A stretch of 13,343 bases of DNA from Actinomycetota bacterium (GTDB lineage Bacteria > Actinomycetota > Actinomycetes > Nanopelagicales > Nanopelagicaceae). Under the pieces are notes generated by a model. It searched no databases and was not told the DNA's origin. It saw only the letters and a program-made list of their open reading frames with translations. Both the position numbers and the translations under genes were made by a program. Where the stretch lies: positions 1 to 13,343 of the forward strand of contig JAQCGQ010000008.1 of the NCBI GenBank assembly GCA_027730465.1, read 5' to 3'. Shown piece after piece: positions 12,958 to 13,343 of this stretch; position 1 is the first letter of the stretch; each line of letters begins with the position of its first letter.

Positions 12958-13071
12958 ATGTTTGAATTTATTCTGCTGTTTATATTCTTTTGGTGGCTCT
13001 TTAGCCGTAGTGAAAAACGCAAAGAAAGAAAGCGGCGGCTATTTAAACCCTCATTAGATCAAGAGTATTAG
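12958..13071 (+). CDS. Small single-helix membrane peptide (37 aa)
   Basis: ATG at 12958 opens 37 codons ending at TAG. Residues 2-15 are strongly hydrophobic and aromatic (FEFILLFIFFWWLF), followed by a basic stretch (SRSEKRKERKRR) and a short tail (LFKPSLDQEY). This is a single-pass membrane anchor with its basic side in the cytoplasm. A strong Shine-Dalgarno sequence precedes it at four bases. No family recognised; function unknown. It could be a small membrane regulator, or chance in an otherwise empty gap. Confidence 0.5.
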   Translation: MFEFILLFIFFWWLFSRSEKRKERKRRLFKPSLDQEY

Positions 13072-13243
13072 GTCATAGAAATGCTAAATCTGTTTACTCT
13101 GCGTTCACTTTCCTGAGTAAACACCTAGAGTTATTGTTATTTTGTGACCACCACCACCTGTTAATTTGTGGATAAGTATTTTCGCCTTTAAATTTAAATA
13201 AAAGCAGGCTAAATACTTAGGTTAATCTGACAAGATTAGCGCT
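13072..13243. other. Intergenic gap with one hairpin
   Basis: No coding potential seen. A 9-bp perfect stem, TGTTTACTC (13091-13099) with GAGTAAACA (13115-13123), and a 15-base loop may end the peptide transcript, although no strong T-run follows directly. A single sequence matching the DnaA box (TGTGGATAA, 13167-13175) and an AT-rich TTTAAATTTAAATAAAA stretch follow. Confidence 0.45.
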
Positions 13244-13343
13244 ATGAAGTTAAAGCCTATTTCTACTAGCCGATCTTTGGTAATTAGTTTTACCGCAATT
13301 TGGGTATTACTCACCGCTCTTGTCTTGCCACAAGCAGTTAATG
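13244..13343 (+). CDS. N-terminus of an exported or membrane protein (partial)
   Basis: ATG at 13244 is open to the window edge for 33 codons. The start reads MKLKPISTSRSLVISF, followed by TAIWVLLTALVLPQAVN: a positively charged N-terminus then a hydrophobic core, typical of a signal peptide or first membrane helix. AAGATT ends six bases upstream (one mismatch from the TANNNT pattern), giving the leaderless layout seen elsewhere. The family cannot be named from this fragment. Confidence 0.6.
   Translation, partial: MKLKPISTSRSLVISFTAIWVLLTALVLPQAVN

Noticed and set aside
13167..13175. DnaA box TGTGGATAA as a sign of a replication origin
   Set aside because: Only one box is visible, no clustered copies, and no dnaA, dnaN or parA genes nearby; a single 9-mer is expected by chance in a genome.
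1..13343. CRISPR arrays, insertion sequences, tRNA or rRNA genes
   Set aside because: No regularly spaced repeats, transposase motifs, terminal repeats or RNA gene signatures were seen on either strand by reading.

Overview
The window looks like a compact, low-GC chromosomal segment from a streamlined aquatic actinobacterium, most likely the freshwater acI lineage (Ca. Nanopelagicales). This rests on a heliorhodopsin of the 48C12 type, an actinobacterial DUF6504-dnaE2 (imuC) pair, a textbook actinobacterial SOS box, gaps of a few bases or overlapping gene ends, and many genes whose start codon sits 6-9 nt downstream of a -10-like hexamer (leaderless transcription). The taxonomic call is inference; no rRNA or tRNA gene is visible.

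Layout. Positions 1-939 (minus) hold the 5' part of a secreted PQQ-type sugar dehydrogenase that runs off the left edge. Its leaderless promoter is enclosed by a perfect 12-bp inverted repeat. Heliorhodopsin (1013-1780, minus) follows, diverging from a DoxX-like membrane gene (1827-2246). Next is a DUF305 exported protein whose signal peptide lies in another frame, broken at an A6 run. 2865-3644 (minus) is an unrecognised two-helix membrane protein with zinc-ribbon-like cysteines. Then come a 34-codon peptide gene, a DCC thiol-disulfide oxidoreductase (minus), and a two-gene membrane operon (4303-5000).

5044-9523 is a DNA-damage block: an HMCES/YedK abasic-site protein, then an SOS-boxed operon of DUF6504 and the error-prone polymerase DnaE2/ImuC. 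No imuA' or imuB lies between the SOS box and DUF6504. Further right are a DUF805 membrane protein, a rhodanese lipoprotein, a YqhA-like membrane protein (minus), an antenna-less photolyase-like FAD-binding protein, a secreted PHM/DBM-type copper monooxygenase, a 37-codon membrane peptide, and the start of another exported protein at the right edge.

Theme. Light and DNA damage recur: heliorhodopsin, a photolyase-like flavoprotein, HMCES and translesion synthesis. There is also a redox/metal envelope layer (DUF305, DCC, rhodanese, copper monooxygenase, PQQ dehydrogenase, DoxX-like proteins). This fits a sunlit-water lifestyle. Most genes appear to be separate transcription units rather than one system. 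The least explained spots are the 12-bp palindrome around the sugar-dehydrogenase promoter, the DUF305 frame break, the imuB-less SOS operon with a metal-ligand-depleted PHP domain, and the 16-bp palindrome where the photolyase gene overlaps an antisense signal-peptide ORF.
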